DNA of 64,000 nucleotides from positions 55,456 through 119,455 of the forward strand of contig CAZJWR010000003.1 of NCBI GenBank assembly GCA_964549765.1, given 5' to 3'. The position numbers and the translations under genes are program-made. The notes under the pieces were generated by a model. It was not told the DNA's origin and ran no database searches. It worked only from the letters and a program-made list of their open reading frames with translations. Positions within the stretch are counted from its first letter, which is position 1, and each line of letters opens with the position of its first letter. Below are positions 41,020-49,268 of this stretch, in pieces. The DNA is from CAZJWR01 sp964549765 (GTDB lineage: Bacteria; Zixibacteria; MSB-5A5; GN15; JAAZOE01).

Positions 41020-41550
41020 CTACACGGCCTCGGTGTCGTAGTCGATCAGGGCTTTGATGTCGTATCCCGACAGCTTATCTCGGCCTTTGAGGAACGACAA
41101 CTCGATGACGACGCCGATTACGGCGACCTCTCCCCCGAGTTTTTCCACCATCTTGCATGACGCTTCAAGGGTACCGCCGGTCGCCAGCAAATCGTCGATG
41201 ACCGCCACCTTATCGCCCTTCTCGATGGCGTCGATGTGCATCTCAAGCGTATCGGTGCCGTATTCGAGGGCGTATTCCTCGTGGATTGTCTTGTATGGCA
41301 GTTTCCCCTTTTTGCGTATAATCGCCAGCGGCACGCTCATGCGGTCGGCCAAAGCGCCGCCGAATATGAATCCGCGCGAATCGATAGCGGCGATCCGGGT
41401 AACCCCTTTTTCCCGGAAATACTCTTCGAATTCATCCAGCGCTTCTTTGTACGCTTCCGGATCGGACAATAGCGTCGTAATGTCGCGGAATATGATCCCC
41501 GGCTTGGGAAAATCGGGGATGGATCTGATAACGGCTTTTAGATCATGCAC
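41020..41550 (-). CDS. apt: Adenine phosphoribosyltransferase
   Basis: The 176-residue protein has the APT fold: PDFPKPGIIFRDITTLLSDP near the N-terminus and the PRPP-binding motif VAVIDDLLATGGT at 115-127. It converts adenine and PRPP to AMP in the salvage pathway. It lies 9 nt downstream of the acylphosphatase gene and is followed by tRNA-Arg 136 nt on, with no clear terminator. Confidence 0.97.
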   Translation of the reverse strand: MHDLKAVIRSIPDFPKPGIIFRDITTLLSDPEAYKEALDEFEEYFREKGVTRIAAIDSRGFIFGGALADRMSVPLAIIRKKGKLPYKTIHEEYALEYGTDTLEMHIDAIEKGDKVAVIDDLLATGGTLEASCKMVEKLGGEVAVIGVVIELSFLKGRDKLSGYDIKALIDYDTEAV

Positions 41551-41559
41551 GATGTCACC

Positions 41560-41835
41560 TCATCGAATATCAAAATCCTTGAATGTTTGCGGAGGGTCTA
41601 TCTTTTCGAGGTCGACGCCGGAAACGGATGCATAGGACGGACCGGATCGCGCCGTTTTAATCAACTCATCGATCAGGCCTTTTTCACCCGAGGCGACGAT
41701 TTCGACCTGACCCGTGGGGAGATTTTTGACATAGCCGGTCAGACCGAGTGCATTGGCCTGACGATAGATATAGTACCGGTATCCGACCCCCTGGACTAAT
41801 CCGCTGACGATTACTCTAACCGTGTTTTCTGGCAT
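41560..41835 (-). CDS. acyP: Acylphosphatase
   Basis: The 91-residue protein has the acylphosphatase active site: Arg20 in GLVQGVGYRYYI and Asn38 in GYVKNLPTGQVE. It hydrolyses acyl phosphates such as carbamoyl phosphate. Its ATG lies inside the 3' end of the upstream LOG-like gene, an overlap of 20 nt, so the two are translationally linked. Confidence 0.96.
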   Translation of the reverse strand: MPENTVRVIVSGLVQGVGYRYYIYRQANALGLTGYVKNLPTGQVEIVASGEKGLIDELIKTARSGPSYASVSGVDLEKIDPPQTFKDFDIR

Positions 41836-42298
41836 CCTTGGCGAGTTTCACGGCTTTCTTTGCCGCCTCGACCGGGCTGGCCACGGTGATCACTTCGGGG
41901 AAAACATCCCATTTGACCAGCGATACCAGCGGCCGCTGCAGTTTAAGGCTGAAGGCCATTTCCGAAATCGTCCCGTATTTTCCATGGAGGGAAATCACGG
42001 CGTCGGCGGCCCGGATTACCATGATGTTGCGGGCTTCGCCGATTCCGGTGGGAATGACAATATCACAATATGGATTCGCTTCCGATCGGCTGTCACCGGG
42101 GATAATGCCGATGGCGATGCCGCCGGCATCCTTGGCGCCGTGGGCGGCGCCCTCCATGACCCCCTTCAATCCACCGCATACCAAAACGGCGCCCTGTTTG
42201 GCGATGGCCGCGCCGACTTCATAGGCTTGATCCCGTAGCTTCTTGCTGCACTTGCCGGCCCCAATGACGCCAATGCACACTGAGTCTTTGTCAAACAT
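41816..42298 (-). CDS. LOG-like TIGR00725-type nucleotide-binding protein
   Basis: The 160-residue Rossmann-like protein has CIGVIGAGKCSKKLRDQAYEVG and LVCGGLKGVMEGAAHGAKDAGG near the N-terminus, then IVIPTGIGEARNIMVIRAADAVISLHGKYGTISEMAFSL. This is the lysine-decarboxylase-like (LOG) core; the TIGR00725 subgroup has no firm function. The start at 42298 with CGAGGGG upstream is chosen, since a longer frame would run back through the tRNA-Pro gene. Confidence 0.88.
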   Translation of the reverse strand: MFDKDSVCIGVIGAGKCSKKLRDQAYEVGAAIAKQGAVLVCGGLKGVMEGAAHGAKDAGGIAIGIIPGDSRSEANPYCDIVIPTGIGEARNIMVIRAADAVISLHGKYGTISEMAFSLKLQRPLVSLVKWDVFPEVITVASPVEAAKKAVKLAKDARKHG

Positions 42299-42359
42299 GC
42301 TACCCCTCGTTTGGCCAAGGCCCCCGGCTTCTTCATACGCCCACCATACAATAAAAAAA

Positions 42360-42432
42360 TCGGGGCGACTGGATTTGAACCAGCGACTTCTTAGTCCCGA
42401 ACCAAGCGCGCTACCATCTGCGCTACGCCCCG
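42360..42432 (-). tRNA. tRNA-Pro (anticodon CGG)
   Basis: The 73-nt cloverleaf has acceptor CGGGGCG with CGCCCCG, anticodon loop TTCGGGA with anticodon CGG, D-arm GCGC/GCGC and T-loop TTCAAAT. It reads CCG. CCA is not encoded. Confidence 0.95.
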
Positions 42433-42492
42433 ATTTGAACCATACAAAATACGCATCCAAACGGAATTGTCAAGCGGAGAATTGCCTCGAAA

Positions 42493-43245
42493 TCAGCGCG
42501 GCAAGCGAAAATCGCCGGCAGTCAGCCGCGCCAAAACCTCGCCGTCGGTGAAATGCAGGTGAATCGGCGTGATCGACACTTCCCCGGCGCGGATGGCGTG
42601 GATATCCGATCCGGGGGCATCTTTCCAGACGGGGCTCCCGGCGATCCAGTAATAGTCAAGGCCGCGCGGGTCAGTGTTCCGGATGATGACGTCGTCGTAC
42701 TCGCGGCTGCCCAGGGAGGTATAGCGATATTTGCGGAACCCGTCGCGGACGCGCCCGGGAAAGTTGACGTTCAGAAGGGTCCCCGCCGTTAAATCTAATT
42801 TGGGATATAATTTTATGAGCCGCCGCAGAAAACGGGCGGCGCCTTTGAAATCGGCCCCGTTGGAACTGACCATTGAGGCCGCGATCGACGGAATGCCCAG
42901 TTGCGAGCCCTCAATGGCCGCCGCCACCGTGCCGGAGTATAGAATATCCTCGCCCATGTTGGCGCCGTGGTTGATTCCGGAGACGAGCATATCCGGCTTC
43001 TTGTGGTCGAGGATCTGGAGCAGGGCCAGAAGCACCGAATCGGTCGGGGTGCCGTCGCAGGAATAGAAATTTTTGGCGAGGCGGTTGATCCGCAGCGGCC
43101 GGGTCAGCGTCAGCGAATGGCTCGTGGCCGATTGTTCCCGGTCCGGCGCAACCCGAAGGCAGTCATGGTACTTGCTCAGTTCCTTAAAGAGAATGTTTAT
43201 ACCCTCGGCCTGAACGCCGTCGTCGTTGGTGATGAGGATCTTCAT
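42493..43245 (-). CDS. surE: 5'/3'-nucleotidase SurE
   Basis: The 250-residue protein has the SurE metal site: NDDG at 7-10, the Ser in PDREQSATSHS, and SGINHGANMGEDILYSGTVAAA. It is a divalent-metal nucleotidase and stationary-phase survival protein. It starts 40 nt after the GT2 gene and is followed by tRNA-Pro(CGG) 60 nt on. Confidence 0.97.
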   Translation of the reverse strand: MKILITNDDGVQAEGINILFKELSKYHDCLRVAPDREQSATSHSLTLTRPLRINRLAKNFYSCDGTPTDSVLLALLQILDHKKPDMLVSGINHGANMGEDILYSGTVAAAIEGSQLGIPSIAASMVSSNGADFKGAARFLRRLIKLYPKLDLTAGTLLNVNFPGRVRDGFRKYRYTSLGSREYDDVIIRNTDPRGLDYYWIAGSPVWKDAPGSDIHAIRAGEVSITPIHLHFTDGEVLARLTAGDFRLPR

Positions 43246-43285
43246 ATATCTTATACGTCTCCGTTGTCTTGCGTGTCCTGATTCG

Positions 43286-43954
43286 TCAGTACCACAACCG
43301 TTTCCATATCTGCCGGATGAAGCGGGTGGTGTCCTTGAAGGGATTGATGAACGAATGCGACCCTTCGTAGACGGTGTCGATGGCCACTTCGCCGGCGGTG
43401 AACCCGAGGTATCCGGCCTGGAACAGTATCTCGCTTTCCGTGTCGTACCGCTCGCTGGTCAGCCGGAGCATCCGCAGCACCGGGGTTTTGATCAGCCGGT
43501 AGCCCGACTGCGAATCGCGCGTCCGGATCGATCCGAAGAGCGATATGATAATCGATGTCAGGTTATTCGTCAACAGGCGGTCGGCCGGCATCAACGACAA
43601 CCGGATGGTCCGGGTGCCGATGAGCATATCGGCCCGGTCGTAGCCGGCCAGAAACGCCGGCAGGTGTTCCGGTTTGTGCTGCAGGTCGGCATCGATGGTC
43701 ACGACAGCATCGTACTCGTGGTCCACGGCGTACCGGAAACCGGCTTTCAAGGCCGCTCCTTTCCCTTGGTTGACCGAAAAGGTGATTGTCGGGCAGGCGA
43801 ATCGTCCGAGGATGGCGGCGGTGTCGTCGGTCGAGCCATCGTCGATGAAAAGAATATGTTCCGGAGACGAGAAGGGCGCCAAGCGTTCCATCAATCGCGG
43901 AATATATTCGGCGGCGTTGAAGGCGGGGACGATGATGAGGATAGTGGGATTCAC
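43286..43954 (-). CDS. Family 2 glycosyltransferase
   Basis: The 222-residue protein has the GT-A core: VPAFNAAEYIPRLM near the N-terminus, DDGSTDDT, and the metal-binding DAD in VTIDADLQHKP. NQGKGAALKAG and the C-terminal basic helix place it in the dolichol-phosphate mannosyltransferase-like group, so a polyprenyl-phosphate acceptor is likely. It lacks membrane helices. GTG start at 43954. Confidence 0.93.
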   Translation of the reverse strand: MNPTILIIVPAFNAAEYIPRLMERLAPFSSPEHILFIDDGSTDDTAAILGRFACPTITFSVNQGKGAALKAGFRYAVDHEYDAVVTIDADLQHKPEHLPAFLAGYDRADMLIGTRTIRLSLMPADRLLTNNLTSIIISLFGSIRTRDSQSGYRLIKTPVLRMLRLTSERYDTESEILFQAGYLGFTAGEVAIDTVYEGSHSFINPFKDTTRFIRQIWKRLWY

Positions 43955-43973
43955 AACCAGCCTGCGGTATTTT

Positions 43974-44051
43974 TGGTCGGGGCGAGCCGATTTGAACGGC
44001 CGACCTCTCGCACCCCAAGCGAGTGCGCTAACCAGTCTGCGCCACGCCCCG
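43974..44051 (-). tRNA. tRNA-Pro (anticodon GGG)
   Basis: The cloverleaf has acceptor CGGGGCG with CGCCCCG, D-loop GACTGGTTA, anticodon loop TTGGGGT with anticodon GGG and T-loop TTCAAAT. The encoded 3' end is ACCA, so CCA is templated here, unlike the other two tRNAs in the window. Confidence 0.95.
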
Positions 44052-44077
44052 ACTGAATGTACAAAATGCGCAAAATC

Positions 44078-44443
44078 CTAGAAAAGGCAAGGGAAAAGTT
44101 TCAGGATATCCTCCAGCTCTTTCTTGATTTCGCCCAGGATGGTATCCGATTTGGCTTTACGCATCAGGTCTTTCTTTTCGGTCTTGGATTCCATTTGGCG
44201 AAGTCGTTTGCGGGCGCCGGCGATCGTATAATTTTCCTCGTATAACAGGTGCTTGATCTGGTTGACCAATTCGATATCGCGTTTCTGATAATGCCGGTTG
44301 CCGCCCTTGTTTTTCTTGGGGCGGAGCATGGGAAATTCTTTTTCCCAGAAGCGAAGCACGTACGCCTGGAGATTGGTGATGCGAGCGACTTCGCTAATGG
44401 AATAATATAATTTGTCCGCGGTCGATCCCTTGGATCTGGCCAT
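44078..44443 (-). CDS. MerR-family transcriptional regulator
   Basis: The 121-residue protein starts with a MerR winged helix: YYSISEVARITNLQAYVLRFWEKEFPMLRPKKNKGGNRHYQKRDIELVNQIKHLL. A short charged coiled coil follows with no effector domain or conserved cysteines, like the small MerR proteins often found near ribosomal or division genes. It lies 36 nt after gpsA and may be co-transcribed with it. Confidence 0.9.
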   Translation of the reverse strand: MARSKGSTADKLYYSISEVARITNLQAYVLRFWEKEFPMLRPKKNKGGNRHYQKRDIELVNQIKHLLYEENYTIAGARKRLRQMESKTEKKDLMRKAKSDTILGEIKKELEDILKLFPCLF

Positions 44444-44478
44444 AATTCACTCCATTATCCAACATCGTCTCGGTGTCG

Positions 44479-45489
44479 CTATTGCCACACCTCTTCTTTT
44501 AACGGCCGTGTCATCAGGTTGGTGACGGCCTCCCGGGGCGGGAGATTTTCAAACAGCACCTGATACACAGCCTCGGTTATCGGCATTTCAACTTTATGTT
44601 CGCGGGCCAATTGACGCGCCGACCGGCAGGTCGTCACGCCCTCGGCCACCATGACCATCCCAGCCAGAACCTCTTCGAGAGTCATCCCCTTCCCGATATG
44701 ATACCCCACATACTGATTGCGGGAATGGATCGAGATGCAGGTGGTAATGAGATCGCCGACGCCGGATAGCCCGGCCAGGGTCTCGGGTAATGCCCCAAGT
44801 CCGATGGCGAGGCGATTGATCTCCACCAGGCCCCGGGTGATTAACGCTCCTTGGGAATTGTCCCCGAAGCCCAATCCCCGGGCGATGCCGGCCCCGATGG
44901 CGATGATATTCTTCAGCGATCCCCCCAATTCCACGCCGACAATATCGGTCGTGCGGTAGACGCGGAAAACTTCATTGCTGTACAGCTTCTGCGTTTCGAC
45001 ACACCGCCCCTCATCGCCCGCCGCCACCACCGACGTCGGCAAATGCTGCGCTACCTCCTCGGCATGTGACGGCCCCGACAGGGTGACAATCGAGCGCCGG
45101 TCGATTCCGCTCCATTCGTCGCCGATGATCTGCGACGCCCGGCGCAAGGTGCCTTCTTCGATACCCTTGCTCAAGTTCACCGTCAGCTTCGGCGGCGCAA
45201 TCGACGCCCCACTCAGTCGGCGGCAAACCGATGCCAGCTTCTGGGCCGGAATCGCCAGCACGGCGATATCGGCGCCTTCCATCGCGGCGGTCACATCGCC
45301 GATTATCCGGACGGAATCATTGATGTGAATGCCGGGAAGTTTCTTGGGATGTTCGCGCCGCTCCTGGAGCAGTTTCAATTCACCCGGATCGAATTCCCAC
45401 AGAGCGACTTCGGCGCCGTTTTCGGCAAGGAGATTGGCGTTGGCAATCCCCCACGACCCGGCGCCCAGTATGGCAACACGGGCGCTCAT
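44479..45489 (-). CDS. gpsA: Glycerol-3-phosphate dehydrogenase [NAD(P)+]
   Basis: The 336-residue enzyme has the N-terminal nucleotide site (VAILGAGSWGIANANLL), SKGIEEGTLR and TLSGPSHAEEVA, and the catalytic Lys in GVELGGSLKNIIAIGAGIARGLG. It makes sn-glycerol-3-phosphate for phospholipids. The ATG at 45489 overlaps the plsY stop by 1 nt (TGATG), pairing supply and acylation of G3P. A TTG 3 nt upstream is not the start. Confidence 0.97.
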   Translation of the reverse strand: MSARVAILGAGSWGIANANLLAENGAEVALWEFDPGELKLLQERREHPKKLPGIHINDSVRIIGDVTAAMEGADIAVLAIPAQKLASVCRRLSGASIAPPKLTVNLSKGIEEGTLRRASQIIGDEWSGIDRRSIVTLSGPSHAEEVAQHLPTSVVAAGDEGRCVETQKLYSNEVFRVYRTTDIVGVELGGSLKNIIAIGAGIARGLGFGDNSQGALITRGLVEINRLAIGLGALPETLAGLSGVGDLITTCISIHSRNQYVGYHIGKGMTLEEVLAGMVMVAEGVTTCRSARQLAREHKVEMPITEAVYQVLFENLPPREAVTNLMTRPLKEEVWQ

Positions 45490-46121
45490 CAAGCGGCCCC
45501 GCTGAAGTGAAAGCGGTTTTCGTCGCCGTGCATTAGACGTTTGATGTTACCGCGATGCATCACGATGATCAGCAAAGCCAACAGGGTCACTGCCGCCAGG
45601 TACAAATTCTCGACCTCCCGGTGCATGACGTACCGCTCAATCCATAGCACGGCGGCCAGAACGACCGCCCCGGCCATGGAGCCGAGGGAAATGTATCGAA
45701 AGACGGCAACGAAGACGATGAATACGGCGAAGGCAATCAGGGTTTCGATCGGGAGCAGGGTTATGAATACGCCCAGCGCCGTGTTGACGCCTTTTCCGCC
45801 GCGAAAACCGAGAAATGGCGAGAAAACATGTCCCAAAACAGCGACGACGCCTCCGATGAGGGCGGCATTGGATTCGGAGATCGGCCAGCCGGCGTGATAG
45901 AATGCATGGCAAAGCAGCACCGCCGCGACGCCTTTGCCGATATCACCGATAAAGGTGATCGCCGCCGCGACCGGGCCGGCCACGCGCCAGACATTGGTGG
46001 CGCCGATATTGCCCGATCCCTGGCTGCGGATATCGCCCTTGCCGAAGGCGAACCCGATGAGCAGGCCGAAGGGGACGCCTCCGAGAATGAAGCTGATTAT
46101 AAAATAAACATATACGGACAT
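45489..46121 (-). CDS. plsY: Acyl-phosphate glycerol-3-phosphate acyltransferase
   Basis: The 210-residue polytopic protein has the PlsY motifs GGVPFGLLIG, GSGNIGATNVWR and GHVFSPFLGFRGGKGVNTALG. It acylates glycerol-3-phosphate at the inner membrane. It overlaps gpsA by 1 nt and follows the DUF6504-like gene by 16 nt. Confidence 0.97.
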   Translation of the reverse strand: MSVYVYFIISFILGGVPFGLLIGFAFGKGDIRSQGSGNIGATNVWRVAGPVAAAITFIGDIGKGVAAVLLCHAFYHAGWPISESNAALIGGVVAVLGHVFSPFLGFRGGKGVNTALGVFITLLPIETLIAFAVFIVFVAVFRYISLGSMAGAVVLAAVLWIERYVMHREVENLYLAAVTLLALLIIVMHRGNIKRLMHGDENRFHFSGAA

Positions 46122-46137
46122 TCCGATGCGAATCCAA

Positions 46138-46437
46138 TTAGGTTATTTGGGTCTGCAGCACCCAGGTATCGCTTTCCGCCTTGATTCCCCGGTCATGATA
46201 CAGTTCAAAAACCTCTCCATCGACGGTCTCGACCCGGTAATAATTTCGATGACGGCGCATCCGCCAATTCTTCCGCCTTGGCGATCCCGTTGGAAATCCC
46301 CAATCAGGCCAGACCGCGATAATCTCCTTGATGGCATAGACGCGGCCGTTCCATATGAAGGAAACCGGTCGCCCACTCGCCTCGTCCCGGGAGACCGAAA
46401 TTGCCTGGGAGATGAATTTCTCCGGATCAGGTCCCAT
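46138..46437 (-). CDS. DUF6504-like small protein
   Basis: The 99-residue protein starts at the ATG of 46437; the codon before it is GTG and either could be used. It has a WNGRVYAIKEIIAVWPDWGFP block and ends YYRVETVDGEVFELYHDRGIKAESDTWVLQTQIT, the pattern of the DUF6504 group. Function is unknown. It sits between the membrane-anchored unknown gene and plsY, on the same strand. Confidence 0.7.
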   Translation of the reverse strand: MGPDPEKFISQAISVSRDEASGRPVSFIWNGRVYAIKEIIAVWPDWGFPTGSPRRKNWRMRRHRNYYRVETVDGEVFELYHDRGIKAESDTWVLQTQIT

Positions 46438-46451
46438 CACCCGTCGTATAT

Positions 46452-46883
46452 TTAGGCCGTGTCGGGCACAGCCTGCAAGGTGTCGGGCAATGTATCGGTG
46501 GGAGCTTCCTCGGGCATCTGCGGTTCCTTGCCGAGCGCTTTTTGGATCAGCATGAGCAGATGCGCGCCTTCTTCCTTGCTGATTTGTTTATCTTCCACCG
46601 CCGCCTTAAAGGCATCCGCCAGTTGCTGCATTTCGGCAGCGCCGACTTCCCCGTTTTGGATGGCGGTCTTCAGTTGGGACATCAGATCATGTACCTGAGC
46701 CTCGGTATAGCCGTCGGGCAGATTGGCGACGATTTGCATTTCGGCCATCGTCACCAACTTATCCACCGCGTAATTCTTAATGCTGTCGCGATTGAGCCAA
46801 ACAATAAAAATACCGACGATGATCAGCAGCAGAATCGCCGCCACGATGATTAATGCAACCGTACATCCTCTCGACATGGCCAT
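46452..46883 (-). CDS. Single-pass membrane protein with helical periplasmic domain
   Basis: The 143-residue protein has one N-terminal membrane helix (VALIIVAAILLLIIVGIFIVWL). A charged helical region follows (AEVGAAEMQQLADAFKAAVEDKQISKEEGAHLLMLIQKAL-like, about 70-120), and the C-terminus is Pro/Thr-rich. GGGAGG at 8 nt from the ATG is strong. I do not recognise the family. It is the first gene downstream of the alpha-operon terminator, with a TGAACA/TGTTCA palindrome upstream. Confidence 0.75.
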   Translation of the reverse strand: MAMSRGCTVALIIVAAILLLIIVGIFIVWLNRDSIKNYAVDKLVTMAEMQIVANLPDGYTEAQVHDLMSQLKTAIQNGEVGAAEMQQLADAFKAAVEDKQISKEEGAHLLMLIQKALGKEPQMPEEAPTDTLPDTLQAVPDTA

Positions 46884-46958
46884 AGGATTGCCTCCCTGCG
46901 CTCAAGAAACGGTTTGGTTAAACAGTATGGATTAGATCGTTCACCCCTTAACCTGTGA

Positions 46959-46974
46959 TGAACAAATCTGTTCA
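46959..46974. repeat. TGAACA-N4-TGTTCA palindrome
   Basis: A perfect 6-4-6 inverted repeat lies 76 nt upstream of the membrane-protein start, next to a further partial GTTCACC repeat (about 46939-46946). It looks like a dimeric repressor site; the spacing is not that of the Gram-positive LexA box (GAAC-N4-GTTC). Confidence 0.5.
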
Positions 46975-47063
46975 CCTGACTATTTGAAACAGTTGTTTAA
47001 GTAAGATAATAGGGCGCGGTGCGAGGGGCAACTCTTTTTTGACGTAATCCCCGGCAAAAAAGA

Positions 47064-47097
47064 CAAAAAAGAACCGGCCGCGGAGGGCGGCCGGTTC
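47064..47097 (-). terminator. Intrinsic terminator of the ribosomal alpha operon
   Basis: A perfect 11-bp GC-rich stem (47097-47087 with 47081-47071) with a 5-nt loop is followed on the minus strand by TTTTTTG. It lies 36 nt after the rplQ stop. Confidence 0.95.
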
Positions 47098-47132
47098 CGC
47101 AAACTCTATAGCACATTGCCCGCCGACGGGTC

Positions 47133-47546
47133 TTATTTGGCCTTTTCTTTCTTGGCCTTTTTCTTCTCTTTATCGGTGACTACTTTGGGCTTGGGCGTCA
47201 GCAGTTCCACCAGGGAGACCGGGGCGCCGTCGCCGACGCGATGCCCGACCTTGATGACCCGGGTGAAACCCGATTGACGCTCGGCAAAATGGGGCGCGAT
47301 TTCGGTGAACAGCTTTTTGACGATGGTCTCATTGCGCAGCTCGGCGAAAACATTGCGGCGCGCCGCCACCGTATCGGTCTTGGCCGTGGCGATCAGGCGA
47401 TCGGTGTATCGCCGCAGTTCCTTGGCCTTGGACTCGGTCGTCTGAATAGTGCGATGAGTGAACAGCGACACGGCCATATTGGACAGCATCGCTTCCCGAT
47501 GCGGTTTGGTACGGGATAGTTTCTTGGTCTTAACCTGGTGTTTCAT
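47133..47546 (-). CDS. rplQ: Ribosomal protein L17
   Basis: The 137-residue protein has the L17 core (SRTKPHREAMLSNMAVSLFTHRTIQTTESKAKELRRYTDRLI) followed by a Lys-rich tail from about residue 117, roughly 20 residues longer than the usual C-terminus. It closes the alpha operon, 17 nt after rpoA and just before the operon terminator. Confidence 0.98.
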   Translation of the reverse strand: MKHQVKTKKLSRTKPHREAMLSNMAVSLFTHRTIQTTESKAKELRRYTDRLIATAKTDTVAARRNVFAELRNETIVKKLFTEIAPHFAERQSGFTRVIKVGHRVGDGAPVSLVELLTPKPKVVTDKEKKKAKKEKAK

Positions 47547-47563
47547 CGGATGATCCTACCGGC

Positions 47564-48544
47564 TTATGATTTCTTTTCCTGATACGGGGTGATGTCCATA
47601 CCGAAGGACAACCCCAGTTCATCGAGGATTGAGGTCAGTTCGTTGAGTGATTTGCGGCCGAAGTTCCGGTACTTGAGCATTTCGGATTCGGTTTTGGACA
47701 CCAATTCGCCGAGGGTTTGGATGTTGGCCGCCCGCAAGCAATTGGAGGAACGAACGGAAAGCTCCAGCTCGTCGACGCGCGTCTTGAGTAGCTGCCGGAT
47801 GCGGGCGGTTTCCTCGTCCTCTTCCTCTTCCACGGCAATCTGCAATTCCTCGTCGATGTGGATGAAGAGCTGCATATGATCCTTGAGGATTTTGGCCGCA
47901 TAGCTGAGGGCGTCTTCCGGCGTAACCGACAGGTCGGTCCAGATATCGAGCAGGAGTCGGTCGTAGTCGGTTTTTTGGCCGACGCGGGTGTTTTCGATTT
48001 CGTAATTGACTTTTATCACCGGCGAAAACAACGAATCGAGGAAGATGGTTCCGGCCGGGGCGTCGTCGCGCTTGTTCTGCTCGGCGAGAACGTACCCGCG
48101 GCCGTAGTCGAAATCGACCTCCATGGTCAATTCCTTGTCGGCCGTCAGTTCGGCTACGTGCAGGTCGGGATTCAGGATTTCGACATCGGCGTTTTCCTCG
48201 AACATACCGGCCGTCAACTTACCCTTGCTGTTGTTTCGCATGATCAGGGTCCGCCGCTCGTCGGCGTCGAATCTCACCCGGACTTTCTTGATATTCAAAA
48301 TAATGTCGGTGATATCCTCGTAGACTCCTTCGATGGCGCCGAATTCATGCAGCACGCCGTCGATCCTTATGGCGACGGCCGCCGCCCCCTGGATCGAGGA
48401 CAGCAGGACCCGCCGCAAGGCGTGTCCAATTGTGGCGCCGAAGCCACGCTCGAGCGGTTCGATGACAAACCTGGCATACCCTTCATCCGGATTGGATTGA
48501 TCGGTGACGATCTCCCTGGGCATTTGCAGGCTTTTCCATTTCAT
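47564..48544 (-). CDS. rpoA: RNA polymerase alpha subunit
   Basis: The 326-residue protein has an N-terminal assembly domain (FVIEPLERGFGATIGHALRRVLLSSIQGAA) and a C-terminal DNA-binding domain (ELELSVRSSNCLRAANIQTLGELVSKTESEMLKYRNFGRKSLNEL). The ATG at 48544 has GGGGGAT upstream and gives the family-typical MKWKSLQMPREIV start; the longer frame is not used. An Asp/Glu-rich linker (EEEEDEETARI) joins the two domains. Confidence 0.98.
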   Translation of the reverse strand: MKWKSLQMPREIVTDQSNPDEGYARFVIEPLERGFGATIGHALRRVLLSSIQGAAAVAIRIDGVLHEFGAIEGVYEDITDIILNIKKVRVRFDADERRTLIMRNNSKGKLTAGMFEENADVEILNPDLHVAELTADKELTMEVDFDYGRGYVLAEQNKRDDAPAGTIFLDSLFSPVIKVNYEIENTRVGQKTDYDRLLLDIWTDLSVTPEDALSYAAKILKDHMQLFIHIDEELQIAVEEEEDEETARIRQLLKTRVDELELSVRSSNCLRAANIQTLGELVSKTESEMLKYRNFGRKSLNELTSILDELGLSFGMDITPYQEKKS

Positions 48545-48590
48545 TCGTATATCCCCCACATAGGTTGTGTCTATAGCCAATGGGATTCTC

Positions 48591-49217
48591 TTATTTCGAG
48601 TACAACTCGACGATTAACTGTTCCTGGGCCGGCGTCGGGATTTCCTCTCGTTTCGGCAGTTCCAGCAGTTCACCTTCGAGACCGGCTTTGTTCAGGCGCA
48701 GCCACGGGATTTCCTCACCCCGGGACTCTTTCAGGGCCATGTGCACGATATCCAGGCTCTTCGATTTGTCCTTGACACGGACGATGTCGCCCACGCGGAC
48801 GTTGTATGAGGGGATATCGACGATCCGGCCGTTCACGGTCAGGTGCCGGTGACGCACCAGCTGCCGGGCGGATTTGCGCGACGGCGCAAAGCCGAGCCGG
48901 TAGACGATGTTATCCAGACGGCACTCCAGCAGTTGGAGCAGGGTTTCGCCGGTGATTCCCTTCTTGCGTTCCGCCGTTTCGAAATAGTTGCGGAACTGGC
49001 GCTCCAGTATGCCGTATACCCGGCGGACTTTCTGCTTCTCGCGAAGCTGGAGGCCGTATTCGGAGACCTTGCGACGAATATTCTGCCCGTGCTGTCCCGG
49101 AGCATAGGCGCGCCTATCGATGGCGCACTTCTCGCTCAGGCATCGGCTGCCCTTCAGAAACAGCTTTTCGCCTTCGCGTCGACACAATTTGCAATTTGCG
49201 TCAGTGTACCGAGCCAT
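48591..49217 (-). CDS. rpsD: Ribosomal protein S4 (zinc-binding type)
   Basis: The 208-residue protein has the N-terminal zinc motif CKLCRREGEKLFLKGSRCLSEKC, so it is the cysteine-containing form. The S4 RNA-binding domain RLDNIVYRLGFAPSRKSARQLVRHRHLTVNGRIVDIPSY follows. It is an early 16S assembly protein. Confidence 0.98.
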   Translation of the reverse strand: MARYTDANCKLCRREGEKLFLKGSRCLSEKCAIDRRAYAPGQHGQNIRRKVSEYGLQLREKQKVRRVYGILERQFRNYFETAERKKGITGETLLQLLECRLDNIVYRLGFAPSRKSARQLVRHRHLTVNGRIVDIPSYNVRVGDIVRVKDKSKSLDIVHMALKESRGEEIPWLRLNKAGLEGELLELPKREEIPTPAQEQLIVELYSK

Positions 49218-49268
49218 TCACTCTCCTTAATATTCCAATCAGTTTTGCTTCACCGTGTTCCGGGATGC

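Noticed and set aside
41816..42460. Longer start for the LOG-like protein
   Set aside because: It would run through the tRNA-Pro(CGG) gene; the ATG at 42298 with GAGGGG upstream is better.
46959..46974. LexA/SOS box interpretation of the TGAACA repeat
   Set aside because: The inner GAAC and GTTC are 6 bp apart, not the 4 bp of the Gram-positive LexA box, and the flanking gene is not an SOS gene.
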